DNA from: Argyresthia goedartella
Lineage: Eukaryota; Arthropoda; Insecta; Lepidoptera; Argyresthiidae
NCBI GenBank assembly: GCA_949825045.1
Contig: OX463829.1
Location: 3,472,001-3,536,000, forward strand
Reading direction: 5' to 3'
Length of the DNA stretch: 64,000 bases
Within the stretch, counting starts at the first letter, position 1, and every line of letters starts with the position of its first letter. This document shows positions 31,963 to 44,258 of the stretch, in pieces. The notes below the pieces were generated by a model that saw only the letters and a program-made list of their open reading frames with translations, was not told the origin of the DNA and did no database searches. Both the position numbers and the translations under genes were made by a program.

Positions 31963-34821
31963 TTAACCCCATACAGTCCTGTCATTTAAGTAATCTTGAA
32001 CATTGTAATATCCCTTTTTCGACAAAGTCGCTTTAACATGCTTTTTAAATTGCTCAAATGGCAATTTCAAAATCTCCAGAGGTATCTTATTGTAGTAGAG
32101 AATGCACTGACCCTTGAAAGAATTGCTAACCTTCGCGAGTCTAAAACGGGGCGCACATAGTCTGTGATTATTTCTCAGGTAAACATTACAGCTGTCGCTA
32201 AGTTTGGAAAATGTTGTAAGGTTCTTGCGTACATACATTATATTTTCGAAAATAAATTGACTAGCTACTGTTAGTATGTCAATTTCTTTAAAAAGCTCAC
32301 TTAAGGAGTCTGTTCGTTTTAAATTATGAATTGCTCGAATAGCTCTTTTCTGTAAAATAAAAATAGTTTGAATATCCGCTGCTTTCCCCCACAACAAGAT
32401 ACCATAGGACATCACACTATGAAAGTAACTAAAATATACTAGCCAAGATGTAGCCACATCAGGACTGATGTTCCTAGCAGCGTAAGCCGCAGAACTTAAT
32501 TTACCAGCCAATTTATCTATGTGGGGTCCCCACTGCAATTTGCTATCAATGGTTATTCCAAGAAACTTCGTATCATTTACCAATTCTAACGTGCTGTTGT
32601 CTAACACCAAACTGGTCTCAACTTGCCTGACATTTGGAAGTGAGAATTTGATACACTTGGTTTTACCAGCGTTTAACAATAAATTATTAACTGTGAACCA
32701 ATTCAAGGTTAAAGACAATACACCATTAACATCATCAAAATCTCCTTTTTGTCTTTCAATTTTGAAGACCATTGAAGTATCATCAGCAAACAACACTAAG
32801 TCAGTTAATTTCTCCACCATGAAAGGCAGATCATTAATATATACCAGGAATAAGAAAGGGCCTAATATGGAACCTTGTGGAACGCCAATTTTAACACCCG
32901 ATCCATCAGATTATACGCCGTTAACTTCTGCCTTTTGAATTCTATTGCTTAGGTATGATCTTAGTAGATCCAACGCTTTATTTCTAACTCCGTAATGATT
33001 TAATTTAATTAATAGCGTATTATGATCAACACAATCAAACGCCTTCGACAGGTCGCAAAAAACTCCGATAGCATCCTGTGCGGCCTCCCATGCAGAATAA
33101 ATATGAGATACAAGGGTAATTCCTGCATCCGTAGTCGATTTACCCCTAGTGAAACCATATTGTTTAGCGTGGAGTTGTTTTGTACGGTTGAAGTGTGAGA
33201 GCATTTGACTGAGTATAATCTTTTCAAATATATTACTTAGTGTTGGAAGAACAGATATTGGTCTGAAATTTGAAGGATCGCCCTTATCTCCCGATTTGAA
33301 CAGTGGTATAAGTTTACTGTGTTTCTTGAGTTCTGGAAAAGCCCCATCGTCAACACATTTATTGAATATATAAGCTAAGTGTGGGGCTATAACTAGAAAT
33401 ACTGAACCAATGACTTTGACTGATATACCCCACAGGTCTTCCGTATTTTTTAAGTTAAGTAATTTAAACGTTTTGACAATGTCCTGGGGATATACATGAT
33501 GAAATTTTAAATATACATTACTGACGCTAGTGTTATTTTTTAATAAAGTTTCTGCTTCAAATGGACATGAATTTAGACTGTCCGTTGTGAGTACGGGTAC
33601 ATTGGTGAAGAATGTTTCAAAAGCTCGAGCAACATCAGCGTTGGATTTAACAACATCGTCACCTATCTTTAGGCAGAAATCACTGTCCCTTGGTATAACT
33701 TTGCCAGTTTCGCGGTTTATTATTTGCCAAACTGTTTTCATTCTATTATTTGAATTTTGAATTTTTCTATTAATGTGTAAAGTTTTTGCAGTTCTACAAA
33801 CCAACTTAGAAGTTTTGGAATATTTTTTAACATAGTCATGAAATTTTCGATCAAAGTTATAGGTTTTTTGATCATAAAGGTCATACAAGATAACTCTACT
33901 TTTACGAATTCCAAACGTTGCCCAGTCATTAAATTTAGATTTAGCGTTGTAGTTACTGACTTTCTTTAATTTGAAAACTTTATTGAATTCTGTCTGAATA
34001 ATGTTGATGAAGTCTGAGTAGATTTTGTTTGGGTTCTGTTCATTAAAATCCGGTACTGGCAAATTTATATCTAAGTTTTTCGTATATGTCTCTAGTCTAT
34101 GGGATGTAATAGGCCTATAAAATGTTGGACCAGTCTTATCCTTAATAGTAATTGGGAATGAAACTGTTTGACCACTGTGATCGGAGGGTAAGCAGTTAAT
34201 TACACTTTTACTTGTGAATGCACAGTCACAAAAAACGTTATCTAAGCAAGTTTGGCTTGTAAGTGTAATTCTAGTCGGCTCTAGAAATACATGACATAAA
34301 TTAAATGATTTGAACGGAGTTATTAATCGTCGCTTCAGTGTTGTATCTACAAGCAGATCTACATTTAGATCGCCACAAATAATTAACTTTTTTCTGTTAT
34401 TACAAAGTTTAATGAGGGCTTCCTCCATAATTTTCTCAAATATTTCGAAATTTCCATGGCCTTTTTCATCCCTCGGTGGCCTGTAGACACAAACAATAAT
34501 ATGGCTATCTAACTCAACACAGGATACCTCTATTTGTCTTTCAACAGTAAGTGCAAGAATATCTTTCCGTTGTTTCACCTTAATATTATTTTTCACTAAG
34601 ATTAAAGAACCACCTCTATCAGCAGTCTTTCTATTGTAACAACTGACAATTTTGTAATTATTTATGTTAAAAGACATCATATTTTCCTTCAACCAGTGTT
34701 CAGTAACACAAATAATATCAATGTCAGAATTTTTTTGAAATAATTCTAATACAAGTTCTTTACCAGGTAGCCCCTGGATGTTTTGATGGGCAATATTTAA
34801 CTGGGGCTTACATTTTGACAT
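31963..34821 (-). pseudogene. CR1-like ORF2: endonuclease plus reverse transcriptase, one stop
   Basis: 953 codons in one frame, ATG at 34821. Apurinic-like endonuclease: NIAHQNIQGLPGKELVL, ICVTEHWLKENM (catalytic Glu), GDLNVDLL, PSDHSGQTVSF. RT: PLFKSGDKGDPSNFRPISVL, VFCDLSKAFDCVDH, KIGVPQGSILGPFLFLVYIN, LVLFADDTSMVFK, LGITIDSKLQWGPHIDKLAG. One TAA (32908-32910) interrupts between NGV and SDGSGVKIGVP; otherwise open. It would nick target DNA and copy the element RNA (target-primed reverse transcription). Confidence 0.88.
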
Positions 34822-35835
34822 ATTTAGTGGCTCTTGTATGCTAGAGATTTCCTCTATTGTCTTATGAACTAATTTAAATTACTTGGAACAGATTCCAATG
34901 TTGCATGCAAAGTATAATTAACAGGTGAATTCCCAATAGGGGTGCATGTCATATTACTCTTAAAATAAGCTGATGTCAAGTTGAACTTAGTTAAACCAAC
35001 TATAGCTGCGTCGCATATATTATAAGCTAACAATGTAGCTACTAATTTTCTATATTTATTAGACAGGTACAATGTATCCCGTGTCAGAGTAAAGTTATGA
35101 ATAAAATTATTCATGTCGAAATATAAAATAGCATCGCTGTGATGACATGTTAAATTAAATAAATGAATATTCATTCTATGCACAGATTTTTTCTGTAGTT
35201 CTGTCAAATTACAGGCATATGGAAAATTGCATAGTATAAATTTGCATTTCATCCTACTATGTAAGTCTAGAAGTGTTTCAACACTTTTATTCAAATCATT
35301 CCGACTAATGTTTGAATGATTTCCTACCATAATTACAATAGTGCTGTACTCATCATAGATACCGCGACTAATCATCTTCACTAGATCTACAAATTAACAA
35401 TTTGGACAGCAAATGTTCGTTACTTTTTGGTTAAGCCGGTTATGTAATAGAGTCCCAAATCCTGCACCTACTTTGTCGGAGAACAACAGAGTTTTTCTTT
35501 GAGCACATATTTTGGTAGCTGGCGGTACACGAGTGGAGGTGAGTGGCGGGAAACACGTGTTGGAGTGCGGTTTGATGCACGTGGCGGCGGTTGGCGCGGC
35601 ATTCGCGGCAGCGAGCGTCGCAACGTGCGCAACGGCGAACGGCGCGGCCCTCGGGGCAGCTTGCGGCATGACACACGCCTCAGCAGGGACAGCGAGCGGC
35701 GCGGTGCTCGCGCTGTTGAGCTGTGAGGTGTCTCCTCGTCGACGACGGCGACGCTGTTTTTTGGTTGGGGCAGCGGTGGACGCTGCAACACTCTCGTTGA
35801 GGGGGGTCGAGACCAAAGTTAGTGATGTGGGCTCG
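34602..35835. repeat. Inverted-repeat partner of 62765-64000
   Basis: About 1.23 kb that matches the right end of the window on the opposite strand with few visible differences. Confidence 0.85.
34869..35835 (-). pseudogene. CR1-like ORF1 C-terminal part, one stop
   Basis: Reads from TSLTLVSTPLNESVAAS through a basic tract (KKQRRRRRRGD), an Ala/Pro-rich stretch and NICCPNC, then TAA at 35394-35396 where the other copy has Ser, then FVDLVKMISRGIYDEYSTIV and MVGNHSNISRNDL (SGNH-like block) to SNLN. ORF1 proteins bind element RNA; the coiled-coil part is missing here because of 5' truncation. Confidence 0.8.
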
Positions 35836-36085
35836 AAAAAGTACCGCTAAAAAGTCAGTCCATATATTTGATTTCGTTGCGCTCCACAATATTCCGACCA
35901 CAGCTCGTAAGTTTTGAACCACCGAACTGATTTTAATGAAACATGACTAAGAATCACTGCAGGACAGTCTACTAACTTTTTTTTTACACGCATTAAAACA
36001 TGTCTACCCGTTTGAGCGCTATACCACATACAGACAGACTCTTCAAACTTGTAACAATATTTTTTCCGGGTTAATGAATAATAAT

Positions 36086-36134
36086 AAGTGCATTTACTGG
36101 TAGTCTTTCTCTAAGACTAACAGTAAATGCACTT
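36086..36134. repeat. 22-bp arm hairpin
   Basis: AAGTGCATTTACTGGTAGTC at 36086 continues to 36107 and pairs with 36113-36134, one mismatch, loop of about five bases. Confidence 0.8.
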
Positions 36135-36680
36135 CAATTTATCTTATTTAGGTATCAGCGAGACCTAAATTTTCGAATGTCAGTGGTTTGCAAGAATTTG
36201 TCTCACAGTTATTACCAGAACGCGCTTCAAGGCAGATTCTTCGTTAGGTTGACGGGTTTTCGACTGAATCAGTGAGACGCCATGTCGTAAATAAAGGATC
36301 TTGTTAATGAAACTCCGAGCCTTGCACTCGCAACCATTTATTGGTGAATTAATTATTTTTATTTAGAGGTTATATAATTATTATGACTCTAGAAATACCA
36401 TTTCGCGTTATAGGCATAAGGATGCGGTGCCTCGCGCATAGGCGCGGTAGGTGAGTTGTTAGACGTGGTGGCAATAACAATTAGTAAAATATATATTAAT
36501 AAGAGGTAACTCTACAAAATAATCGTAATTACAGCTTAATTTAACCTTAAAAACAGTCTTAAAATATGGCCAAATAAGGATTTTCTATTTTTACTATAGT
36601 TTAGATAAAATCAAATAAGTGACTGCTAAAATATGTTAGGAATGTACAAACTAATCATATGTGAGTCTAACTCGTGCACT

Positions 36681-37022
36681 AAGGGTTCCGTACCACCGTC
36701 CAATGGTAGGGTAGGTGTGGAGTGAATAGTTTGGAATAAACATAGCAAAATGTTGGTTACCAAGTAATTGGTGCGGCTACTTTCACACTCCATAGTTTGT
36801 ATGTGGTATTGAAATAATTGTTGTATGGGAGCCCCCTTAAATATTTGTTTTATTCTGTTTTTTAGTATTTTTTGTTACAGCGGCAACCGAAATACATCAT
36901 CTGTGAAACTTTCATCTGTCTAACTATCACGGTTCATGACATACAGCCTGGTGACAGACGGACAGACGGATAGCGGAGGCTTAGTAATAGGGTCCCGTTT
37001 GGCACCTTTCGGGTACGGAACC
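36681..37022 (+). repeat. Moth-type dispersed repeat, apparently complete
   Basis: Starts GGTTCCGTACC and ends GGGTACGGAACC, its inverted counterpart. Contains GACGGACAGACGGATAGCGG, then GGGTCCCGTTTGGCACC. Length about 340 bases, non-coding. Confidence 0.6.
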
Positions 37023-37132
37023 ATAATAAAAAGCGTTAATGTGATTCATAAGTAAGACAATGTCAGGGTATGTTTGATACCTATGGTGGACAATTGAGAG
37101 ATATTTTTTATGAGTTCGTGAATACCAAATAG

Positions 37133-37206
37133 CTATTTACTAAATAAGTATTGACCAATTGCAGTCCCTGTTGCATCAGCAATCTTGACATTGGTGTAGG
37201 GTCCGT
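37133..37206 (-). pseudogene. AOX copy B exon 17 and stop
   Basis: 74 bp: YGPYTNVKIADATGTAIGQY, LFSK, TAG at 37133-37135. The shared phases and length support it as the last exon. Confidence 0.72.
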
Positions 37207-37974
37207 CTGAAAATAAAATAAATAAATGTCTATGATTTTCAATTCTTTTTCACGTTAGTGATTGTAGATTTTGTGTACGGATTACACAATAATGATTACA
37301 ATATTAGAATTATATAATATGGAGTGACGTACTGATTAGAATGCAATGGGCCACCATTGCATTGTCTTGTTCATGTTATATCATTATTAATTACAACAAA
37401 AATCGGCAAAGTTGGAGTCGTACTGACACTACCACCGTAGAAGTAAAAACTCTCTATAGTGGAGACGAAGGCTCTATCGTTAGGCGTTTGTATTGTCACA
37501 AAGATGCCAGCGACCCAACAATATTAAAAAAAAGCGGGGAAGTCCGGGATGGCCTTGCACGGAGGTTTGTCAGCGTGTAACCTAAAAACTAGACAAAAGT
37601 TGTAATAAACATTGGTGGACACATTTTTGCGAATTAATGACCGATATCAGATGAGAACTTATTGTAGGCATTCCTACGTAGCACATGAGCGAGACCGGTA
37701 GCGGAGACTTTCCATTCTTCCGAGCTTACGGATCGGGTTTGTTTACCTGGACAACACGAAGTCGATTGTTTTTTTTATCATTCCTTTACCGTTACCTTAG
37801 CTTAGAGAAACAAAAATATATATTCTTATATACTCCGCCATGTCCAAAACTCCTGCAATGCATCAGTATCAGACGGACGGGTGGAAAGCGGGGCTTAGTA
37901 ATGTGGGGGCTTAAAAATTTGGGTCCCGTTTGGTACCCTTCGGATACCTTCCCTATAAAGGTACCTTCACTTAC

Positions 37975-38088
37975 AGATATTAAACCATTCATCTCGTTGT
38001 TTCCCGGAATCTACTCTTGAGCTGGATAGTGCAGCTCTGATTGCAAACGGCACGGCAATCCCCATACAGGTGGCTGGCTCGCCAGTGG
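37975..38088 (-). pseudogene. AOX copy B exon 16 with catalytic Glu motif
   Basis: 114 bp: ATGEPATCMGIAVPFAIRAA to QRDEWFNI. The Glu of TGEP corresponds to the family's catalytic base. Intact. Confidence 0.83.
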
Positions 38089-38348
38089 CTGAAACAAGTA
38101 GAAAAACATTAGATCATCCATCAAGCTCGTGCCCACATCGATTGACAGCTCGGCCCCAGGCCATAGTTTTTAACACAGATTTAGGGCTAATAGAATAATG
38201 GCTCACCTGTGCCCCTTGATGAACCCCTCACTAATATCATCACCAATCAGTCAATATTCACCCACTAATGGGCACAGGCCTGGCCCAAATAAATCCCTAC
38301 ACCTTTGTATAACTGCACTCTGCACTTAATTGCAATATATTTTTTCAC

Positions 38349-38541
38349 CTTTAGATCCGAGAACACCAACCGGATTGGTGGCATTTCTTCTAAAGTAAAC
38401 ACGGAAGTCCAGTGGAATGTCCCTAGCCTGAGGCACGTGGTAAGTCCAGGTCCTGTTTGTCAGTAGTTCCCCAGAGTCTTGATCGTATTCTAACTCCTCG
38501 CACGTCCAATAACCAAGAGACATAATGAATGCACCTTCAAT
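38349..38541 (-). pseudogene. AOX copy B exon 15
   Basis: 193 bp: IEGAFIMSLGYWTCEELEYD to LDFRVYFRRNATNPVGVLGS. Intact. Confidence 0.83.
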
Positions 38542-39287
38542 CTGGTGAAGGAAGGGGTTGTGGTTACACAACTATAATCCTCTTAATATTCTTATCTAAT
38601 TCGCATTCATAAGTCCTTAATTGTTTGAATCACATTCTCAAAAATGTATTATTGTAAATTTAAATTAAATGACGTCTTACTCATTTGATGGTCTATGTAT
38701 TGTATACTACCTTCTTATCTGGACCAAACGAGATACAATATACTAAACAAGATATTTAAACGTTCTGCAACTCTAAGTGAGTAGGCCATTTATAGAAACG
38801 TGACGTCTGTAATCATTTGTTACAATTGCTATGGTGACTAAATGATAACCTACAAAAAAGTAATAGAATAGAGCGAAGCGTCTACGTCTACTTCAGGATT
38901 GGAAAAAAAAATCTTTCGTATATCCGGAGGTGTGTCGGGATGTTACCCTCTACAGGCCGCATTTCACAACTGATTCTCATGAATTTTTAGGAACAGGTTC
39001 GATAATTAAACATATATTTTTTTTCGATTGAGTTTGTCGAGATTTTTCAAGATGGGATTTTAAGATTTCAAAAAACACCTATTTCAAACTGCTTGACGGA
39101 CTCTAACAGATGAGGTGTCATTGGATTTGTACAGACCGTGAGAGTATCAGGCAATATATTTTAGTGAAAAGTCAATAGGTTGGGTTTAAGGCCGCAAAAT
39201 GTAGTTTAAAAAGTTATTGGTGCGGCTAAAAGTGTCACACGCGAGGTCTACAGCTCACAGAGCTACTAGTTTATGATGTTCACTTAC

Positions 39288-40053
39288 CTGACCAATATCA
39301 ATCTCTGGACTCAGGCTCCTCCCTACATCTTCCATCAAATCTACTCTAATGATCTGATGCTCTGCTGTTAACATATCCACTTCCACTTCAGCTAATGTTG
39401 CTCCATAAACATCATATGCTTTTAATTCAGTTTCGCTAATGTGTGCGCTTGCAAATAAATCCACGTTGCCTTTGAATGCCGTTGCAAGCTTAACCACCCA
39501 ATCAGTAATATCACCATATGGAGCCCAGCGGTCCAGTAAAGTATCACAACAATTTATGACGCCCTTACAGATTGATTCACTGCCGTAACTACCACCAGTG
39601 AGGATGCAGTTCGGGTTACTAAAATTGTTTGTTTGTTTTATTTTTATTTTCTCGATTGGTATCTTGAGTTTATATGAACATACTTGTGCAGCTTTAGTGT
39701 TGATACCCTGACCCATTTCTACTCCGCCATGTACAATGGTACAGTAGCAATTGCTACTGTACCATCGCCATGATAAATCATGACTGTGACTGTATAATAG
39801 GCGGCTACTGGGAGAGGCCATTTGAGAGGTATAAAACCTAAACCACGTTTCTTCCAACGGTTTTCTTTATTAAATTTTTCAACTTCTTCCTTCCGTTTGT
39901 CATAGTCTGCTTCTTTTAACAAATTATCGATTACTTCTTTCATATCGTCATCGTCATCTAAATTAGCGCGACGTACATCAACGGGATCTATATCGAGTTC
40001 GTAAGTTATCTGCTCCATAACGTACTCAGTCATTCCTATGTGATCTAAAGTTC
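39288..40053 (-). pseudogene. AOX copy B exon 14, 14-bp palindrome-forming insertion
   Basis: 766 bp; phase requires 752. GTLDHIGMTEYVMEQITYEL, WKKRGLGFIPLKWPLPVAAY, then IYHGDGTVAI in one frame and IVHGGVEMGQGINTKAAQVC in the next, because 14 bases were added at 39738-39763. Ends with YDVYGATLAEVEVDMLTAEH and LSPEIDIGQ. Confidence 0.85.
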
Positions 40054-40390
40054 CTGCAAGAAATTCAAACGTGTAAAAATTTACGTAAGGCTACCGAACA
40101 CAATGAATAATTTCGAGCAGTGAGGTTACCGCCTGGCTAACTCACTTCTCGGAAAAAGCGTGAGCCATATCTTTAGGCTCTACTAAGGATCTCCAGCGAC
40201 GCTTTTAGCATATATCTGTCTTTTCCGCTGCATTTGCCTTAGCCGGTTAGGGTACTTCTTATCTGACACTTCATTGGTGAATCACTACAACCTTCTAGGC
40301 ATAAAGACGCGGTCATTGTTCAAAATTTTATGAGGATTTAATTGATATAACTACTTATTTGTGTCGGTATTGGATAAACAATAAACATAC

Positions 40391-40585
40391 CTGGAGCTCT
40401 AGCCCAAGAAATTTTGCAGTGTCTGTTAAGACATTATAATCTTGTATTAACCAAGTGGTTTTATCATAAGCATTCCCAGTAGCAGGCAATCCTGTTAGGC
40501 CAAAATCCTCATTGTACATGTAGCCATTGTCCACGTATATTTTATAGTCCATTGATTGAATTTTTCCCTTATCATCAACTTCTAC
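40391..40585 (-). pseudogene. AOX copy B exon 13, likely 1-bp deletion
   Basis: 195 bp; phase requires 196. VEVDDKGKIQSMDYKIYVDN to YNVLTDT in one frame, then KISWARAPG in the next. The exon 14 join gives RAPGTLDHIG. Confidence 0.72.
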
Positions 40586-40809
40586 CTGTCATTAGATAAA
40601 CCTTACATTAAACGTTATTTTAGTGGCATTTTATTCTGTAGGTACCATATATTGTTTTATTAAATATATATGATACACATCTTATAACATAAGAGATAAA
40701 CTAGAAATATTTGAATGGGTTATTTGTTTTGCTTTATAAATTGGCATCGAAATCAGATCTAGCGTTTTCGTTGAAATTTAATTTTATAAATAATTATTGT
40801 GTTATTTAC

Positions 40810-40993
40810 TTCAAATTCAGAAAAGCAAGGCAACCTCTTCCCAATAGCCTTCATATTAGTGACAAGAGGCAAGATCATTCGACACGGGCGGTTCAGTTTC
40901 AAAGACACGAGGGTACAAGCGATTGCTATCTGATTAGCTCTTGATATCTTAGCTCCAAAGGCACCTCCTAACCTTCTAACAGATTGCGTCAAT
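40810..40993 (-). pseudogene. AOX copy B exon 12
   Basis: 184 bp: LTQSVRRLGGAFGAKISRAN and on to LVTNMKAIGKRLPCFSEFE. RLGGAFGAK is a Mo-pterin contact motif. Intact. Confidence 0.82.
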
Positions 40994-41369
40994 CTGAAAC
41001 AAAATATAGTGTTATAACCATAAATATTTAACCTTTTTCTGGTTAAAGGGAAATATATTCCCACCTAATATTCAATTTTATGTCTTAGCAATAAAGTTTC
41101 AAACCAATAAAAAATTATATATGCTTATGACCAGAAAGGGGTCAAGATATGTAAAACAGAAATTCCCAGAACTTGTTACTGAAGTGTGAATACCTAAAGC
41201 ATGCATGCCAAACTCACAAAATTACTCAAATTTGTATAAAGTGAGATGGTTGTGAGCTTGCGTGTCTTTATTGTGTCTCTCAAATAAGTTTTCCGGGGCT
41301 TGCTGATTAAAGAGTTTGGCATACCTTGTCAAGTTTATAAATAAATAATAAAATCAAGAAAAATCTTAC

Positions 41370-41854
41370 GCATTCTCATCCAAATTCAAAGACTGTTGTA
41401 TAGCGATCTGAACATGGTCCAGCCATTGCGTTGAAGATAGAACTTCAAAGCCATCATCTAAAGGAGTAGTCACACATAACTGCTTCTCCATATGAAAGTG
41501 ATACTGTCCAAAAATACTACCCGAACCTTTGATACTTTTCTTTACATCCAGCCCTTTATTTGTCGCCGGTACAATAACAGGTACAAGAGTTCTTAACGGA
41601 TCTTCCTTAGCGCTAAGAATACCTAGCACCGGCTTCTTACTAGCTTTGTATGTTATTTTCACAAGTTTAGCTGCTCTTTCAGCTAAGGGTCTAGTTTCAG
41701 CCACTATAACCCCAATCGGTTGTCCATTGAATTTGACGACCCCATCACAAAATTGCTCTTCTAGAGCTGTATTGAAAGCTGTATTCAGTGGGGTAAATGA
41801 ATTGAGTCCAGGTAAATCTTTGACGGTGTAAAATACAATGACTCCTTCTAAACC
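41370..41854 (-). pseudogene. AOX copy B exon 11, likely 1-bp insertion
   Basis: 485 bp; phase of both neighbours requires 484. The extra base lies near the start (GGTTTAG, probably GGTTAG), before LEGVIVFYTVKDLPGLNSF. Then GVIVAETRPLAERAAKLVK and QYHFHMEKQLCVTTPLDDGF. Confidence 0.7.
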
Positions 41855-41957
41855 CTGGAAAGTTTTTTTGAATTATGAGTAATAGTCACATCAATAAGCT
41901 GTTTGTTTGTTTAAGTTGAATCAATAAGTTGTTGAAGTAATTTATTAAATAGTTTAC

Positions 41958-42090
41958 TTGCCAATGCAGCAGTTGAATCAATGTTATCAATAATACCATT
42001 AGGCGCTGTACTAATCACAAACTGTGCAAATACTTCATCGGGTATTTTCGGCGTGTCATCTATGTATTTGGCTTCTCCGGCACATTGAAT
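41958..42090 (-). pseudogene. AOX copy B exon 10
   Basis: 133 bp: IQCAGEAKYIDDTPKIPDEV and FAQFVISTAPNGIIDNIDST. GEAKYIDD opens the a/b hammerhead domain. Intact. Confidence 0.8.
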
Positions 42091-42619
42091 CTGAAAACGA
42101 GCCCTTTCTGGATGAGGCATGCTAATAATACACTTTAGGATACAATTACAACACGGCCTTATTATCTCTGCACCTTGCTGGAATGTAATAACACCAAGCC
42201 CTCTGCTAATGGAAAGCAATTAAACCAGTTGGTGACTTAGATTACTGACACAACAACTGAATTAGACAAGTTCCCAAACCTGTCGGTTTACCATTTGATA
42301 ACACAGGAAGCGACTCACAGCAGAGTAAGAGTCACTGATCAGTATATTTTCAGTAGTTCCGCTTGCACAGGGCCCCAATCAAATTAAATCAAAAATATTT
42401 ATTTTAGACAAAAAGTACACGTTGGGATATACGTAACTATCCATATTGTAAAATAAATTATAAAAAGTCCTGACATTTACTAATGATGATGCAATAACAA
42501 AACTACCAAATTATCTGTGCACCTCGCTGGAATGCAACTACTCCTGAAGCGCCGTAATGACTTCGCAAAACCAAGTACACTATACTGTGACCGTGTTATA
42601 AATTTGAACGATTACTTAC

Positions 42620-42781
42620 AAGACCTTCCAGTTTTGGTATAGGTTTATTAACCGGCCAGAATAATATGTCCGAATCGAATACTTGTGTGCCACTGGAGAC
42701 AGGTCGTGTGTCTGAATAATTTGTAATGCCGGATTTGAACTCATTGTCCACGAGATTTTCAGGACATATTGTGAGTAGGCC
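42620..42781 (-). pseudogene. AOX copy B exon 9
   Basis: 162 bp: GLLTICPENLVDNEFKSG, then SSGTQVFDSDILFWPVNKPI and PKLEGL. Hinge leading to the Mo-pterin half. Intact. Confidence 0.8.
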
Positions 42782-43148
42782 CTGTTGAGAAAAGGATATT
42801 ATTGGGATTGTAACAACGTCAACATTGTCATAGAAATATATAGAAAGGTCATTGACTAGTTACGTATAAAGATAAAGAAAGATTTAGTAATATTTTAGGA
42901 AGCTATAAGACATGACATTTGTCGACGGCGAAAAAAACATATTCTTCTTAGTATATTTAAGCTCTCATTTAAACAGAAATGTTTTTGATGATATTTGTTA
43001 GTACATACATAATTCATTAATTGCTTTTTTGCACAGAGATATTTAAAATGTTACATTAATGGAAAACGTAAGTACAAAGACGAGCTTATCTCTACATCTT
43101 ACATCTTCTCGTAAGACGTATTAAAGCAAATGTTTTTGTTTAGATTAC

Positions 43149-43440
43149 CTTATAAAAGAGTCCAAGTGCTATAGCTTTCTTCCCCTTCTTTGTCTCTTCT
43201 GTGTGACCATCTGTCTCCAGATCTGTATTTATCATTTTCAGAGCACCTTGCAAAGTTTCATTCCTGAATAACTGCTTTCCAGTGAGATACATACACTTCA
43301 GTTCTTAAAGCGTGGATGAAGGTAGGGTTAATGTTTCCATATACAATTCTTGCCTGCAATACTTTAGATTTGTTGCTATCCAGTTTGTATAGGAATCCTG
43401 CGTTGACAGTCGCTACGGCGTTTTGGGCTCGGGGCATTTT
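43149..43440 (-). pseudogene. AOX copy B exon 8, 4-bp insertion
   Basis: KMPRAQNAVATVNAGFL to KKAIALGLFYK, FAD C-terminal domain. GAAGTGTATGTATCTCAC replaces GAAGTGTATCTCAC of copy A, a 4-base gain that shifts the frame. The exon after correction would be 288 bp, phase 0 to 0. Confidence 0.85.
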
Positions 43441-43664
43441 CTGGTGAAATACATAATGTTATAAGGGGATTGAAACTGTCTGTGTAATAGAACTGGTAGT
43501 ACAATATTATGGCAAACTTGAATTTAAACATTAGCATCAAGTCAGCAATAATCAGGGGTCAATATGTGAAATTGCGGGTCGTATTAACACACAAAGGTTT
43601 TCGTACCATCGTACAAGAGAATTTAAGGACTGATGTAATAAAAAGTAAAACAAAAATACAAAAA

Positions 43665-43742
43665 ATTTTGGTTTCGATACCAGTCACTAAGATACAGATT
43701 ACGGATCTGACGTCAAACCAATTGCGCCACTATCACGGTCAC
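43665..43742 (-). repeat. Degenerate tRNA-like sequence (SINE-type)
   Basis: Minus strand has an A-box-like GTGGCGCAATTGG, a 5-bp stem CAGAT/ATCTG in the anticodon-arm position and a B-box-like GGTATCGAAACC. Probably a tRNA-derived SINE head or tRNA relic, not a working tRNA. The copy A counterpart (about 510-720) is split. Confidence 0.45.
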
Positions 43743-43904
43743 GATTTTTTTATCATGATTTTTTGGTAATTTACAATGGCAGGAATATAATATTCACTAA
43801 ATTAAAGGGGTTCTGCCCTTTAATTTATAAAATCGAGTGTAGTTATTTAATTGTAACTGCCGCTACAGATTTTGCCGCTATTTTAAAAAATTCCAACTCT
43901 CTAC

Positions 43905-44026
43905 ATATTACGGTTCATGAGACACACTCCGCTGATAAACGGACTGACAGACAGATAGAAGGGCAGATGGAAAGACGGACAGCAGAGGTTTAGTAGTAGA
44001 GTCCCGTTTGGCACCCTTCGGGTATA
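43905..44026 (+). repeat. Moth-type dispersed repeat, 3' part
   Basis: GACAGACAGATAG units, then GTCCCGTTTGGCACCC and TTCGGGTA; counterpart of 880-985. Confidence 0.6.
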
Positions 44027-44258
44027 GAACAATAAAGACAACAAAAAACAACAAAATTTTAATACAGAAAACACAAATCATTAACGGAATCATATAAATT
44101 AGCTGTAGTAAACAAAATCACGCCAACTGGTGGCCTTCGACGGAACTATTTATTTACGCCTCAGCGTCTCAGATCGATTCACTGCGCGTGTTGCGTCCGC
44201 ATACCAACAGAGGGCGCTACTGTACTTTTCAACGCCACACTCACTGCACCCGTTAGCT

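Larger units (their letters stand above)
31695..35835 (-). mobile_element. CR1-like LINE with SGNH/esterase ORF1, 5'-truncated, minus strand
   Basis: Contains the C-terminal part of ORF1 (34869-35835) and full-length ORF2 (31963-34821). The 3' end has the tandem heptamer ATAGTCA x4 (31695-31722) instead of poly(A), as in CR1-type elements. The 5' edge at 35835 falls inside ORF1 compared with the longer copy at 61986-64000. Esterase-type ORF1 proteins are an established feature of CR1-like elements. Confidence 0.85.
35836..37132. other. Non-coding spacer 3' of AOX copy B
   Basis: Holds a hairpin at 36086-36134 and a dispersed repeat at 36681-37022. No ORF supported. Confidence 0.5.

Noticed and set aside
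35499..35850. Ala/Arg-rich open frames on the plus strand
   Set aside because: Shadows of the G+C-rich ORF1 tract of the minus-strand CR1-like LINE; the same happens at 62633-63160.
37685..38020. 111-codon plus-strand frame
   Set aside because: Antisense to AOX exon 16 and a dispersed repeat.
43665..43742. Functional tRNA gene
   Set aside because: A-box fits, but the T-arm reads GGTATCGAAACC and the acceptor stem could not be paired; treated as a SINE/tRNA relic.
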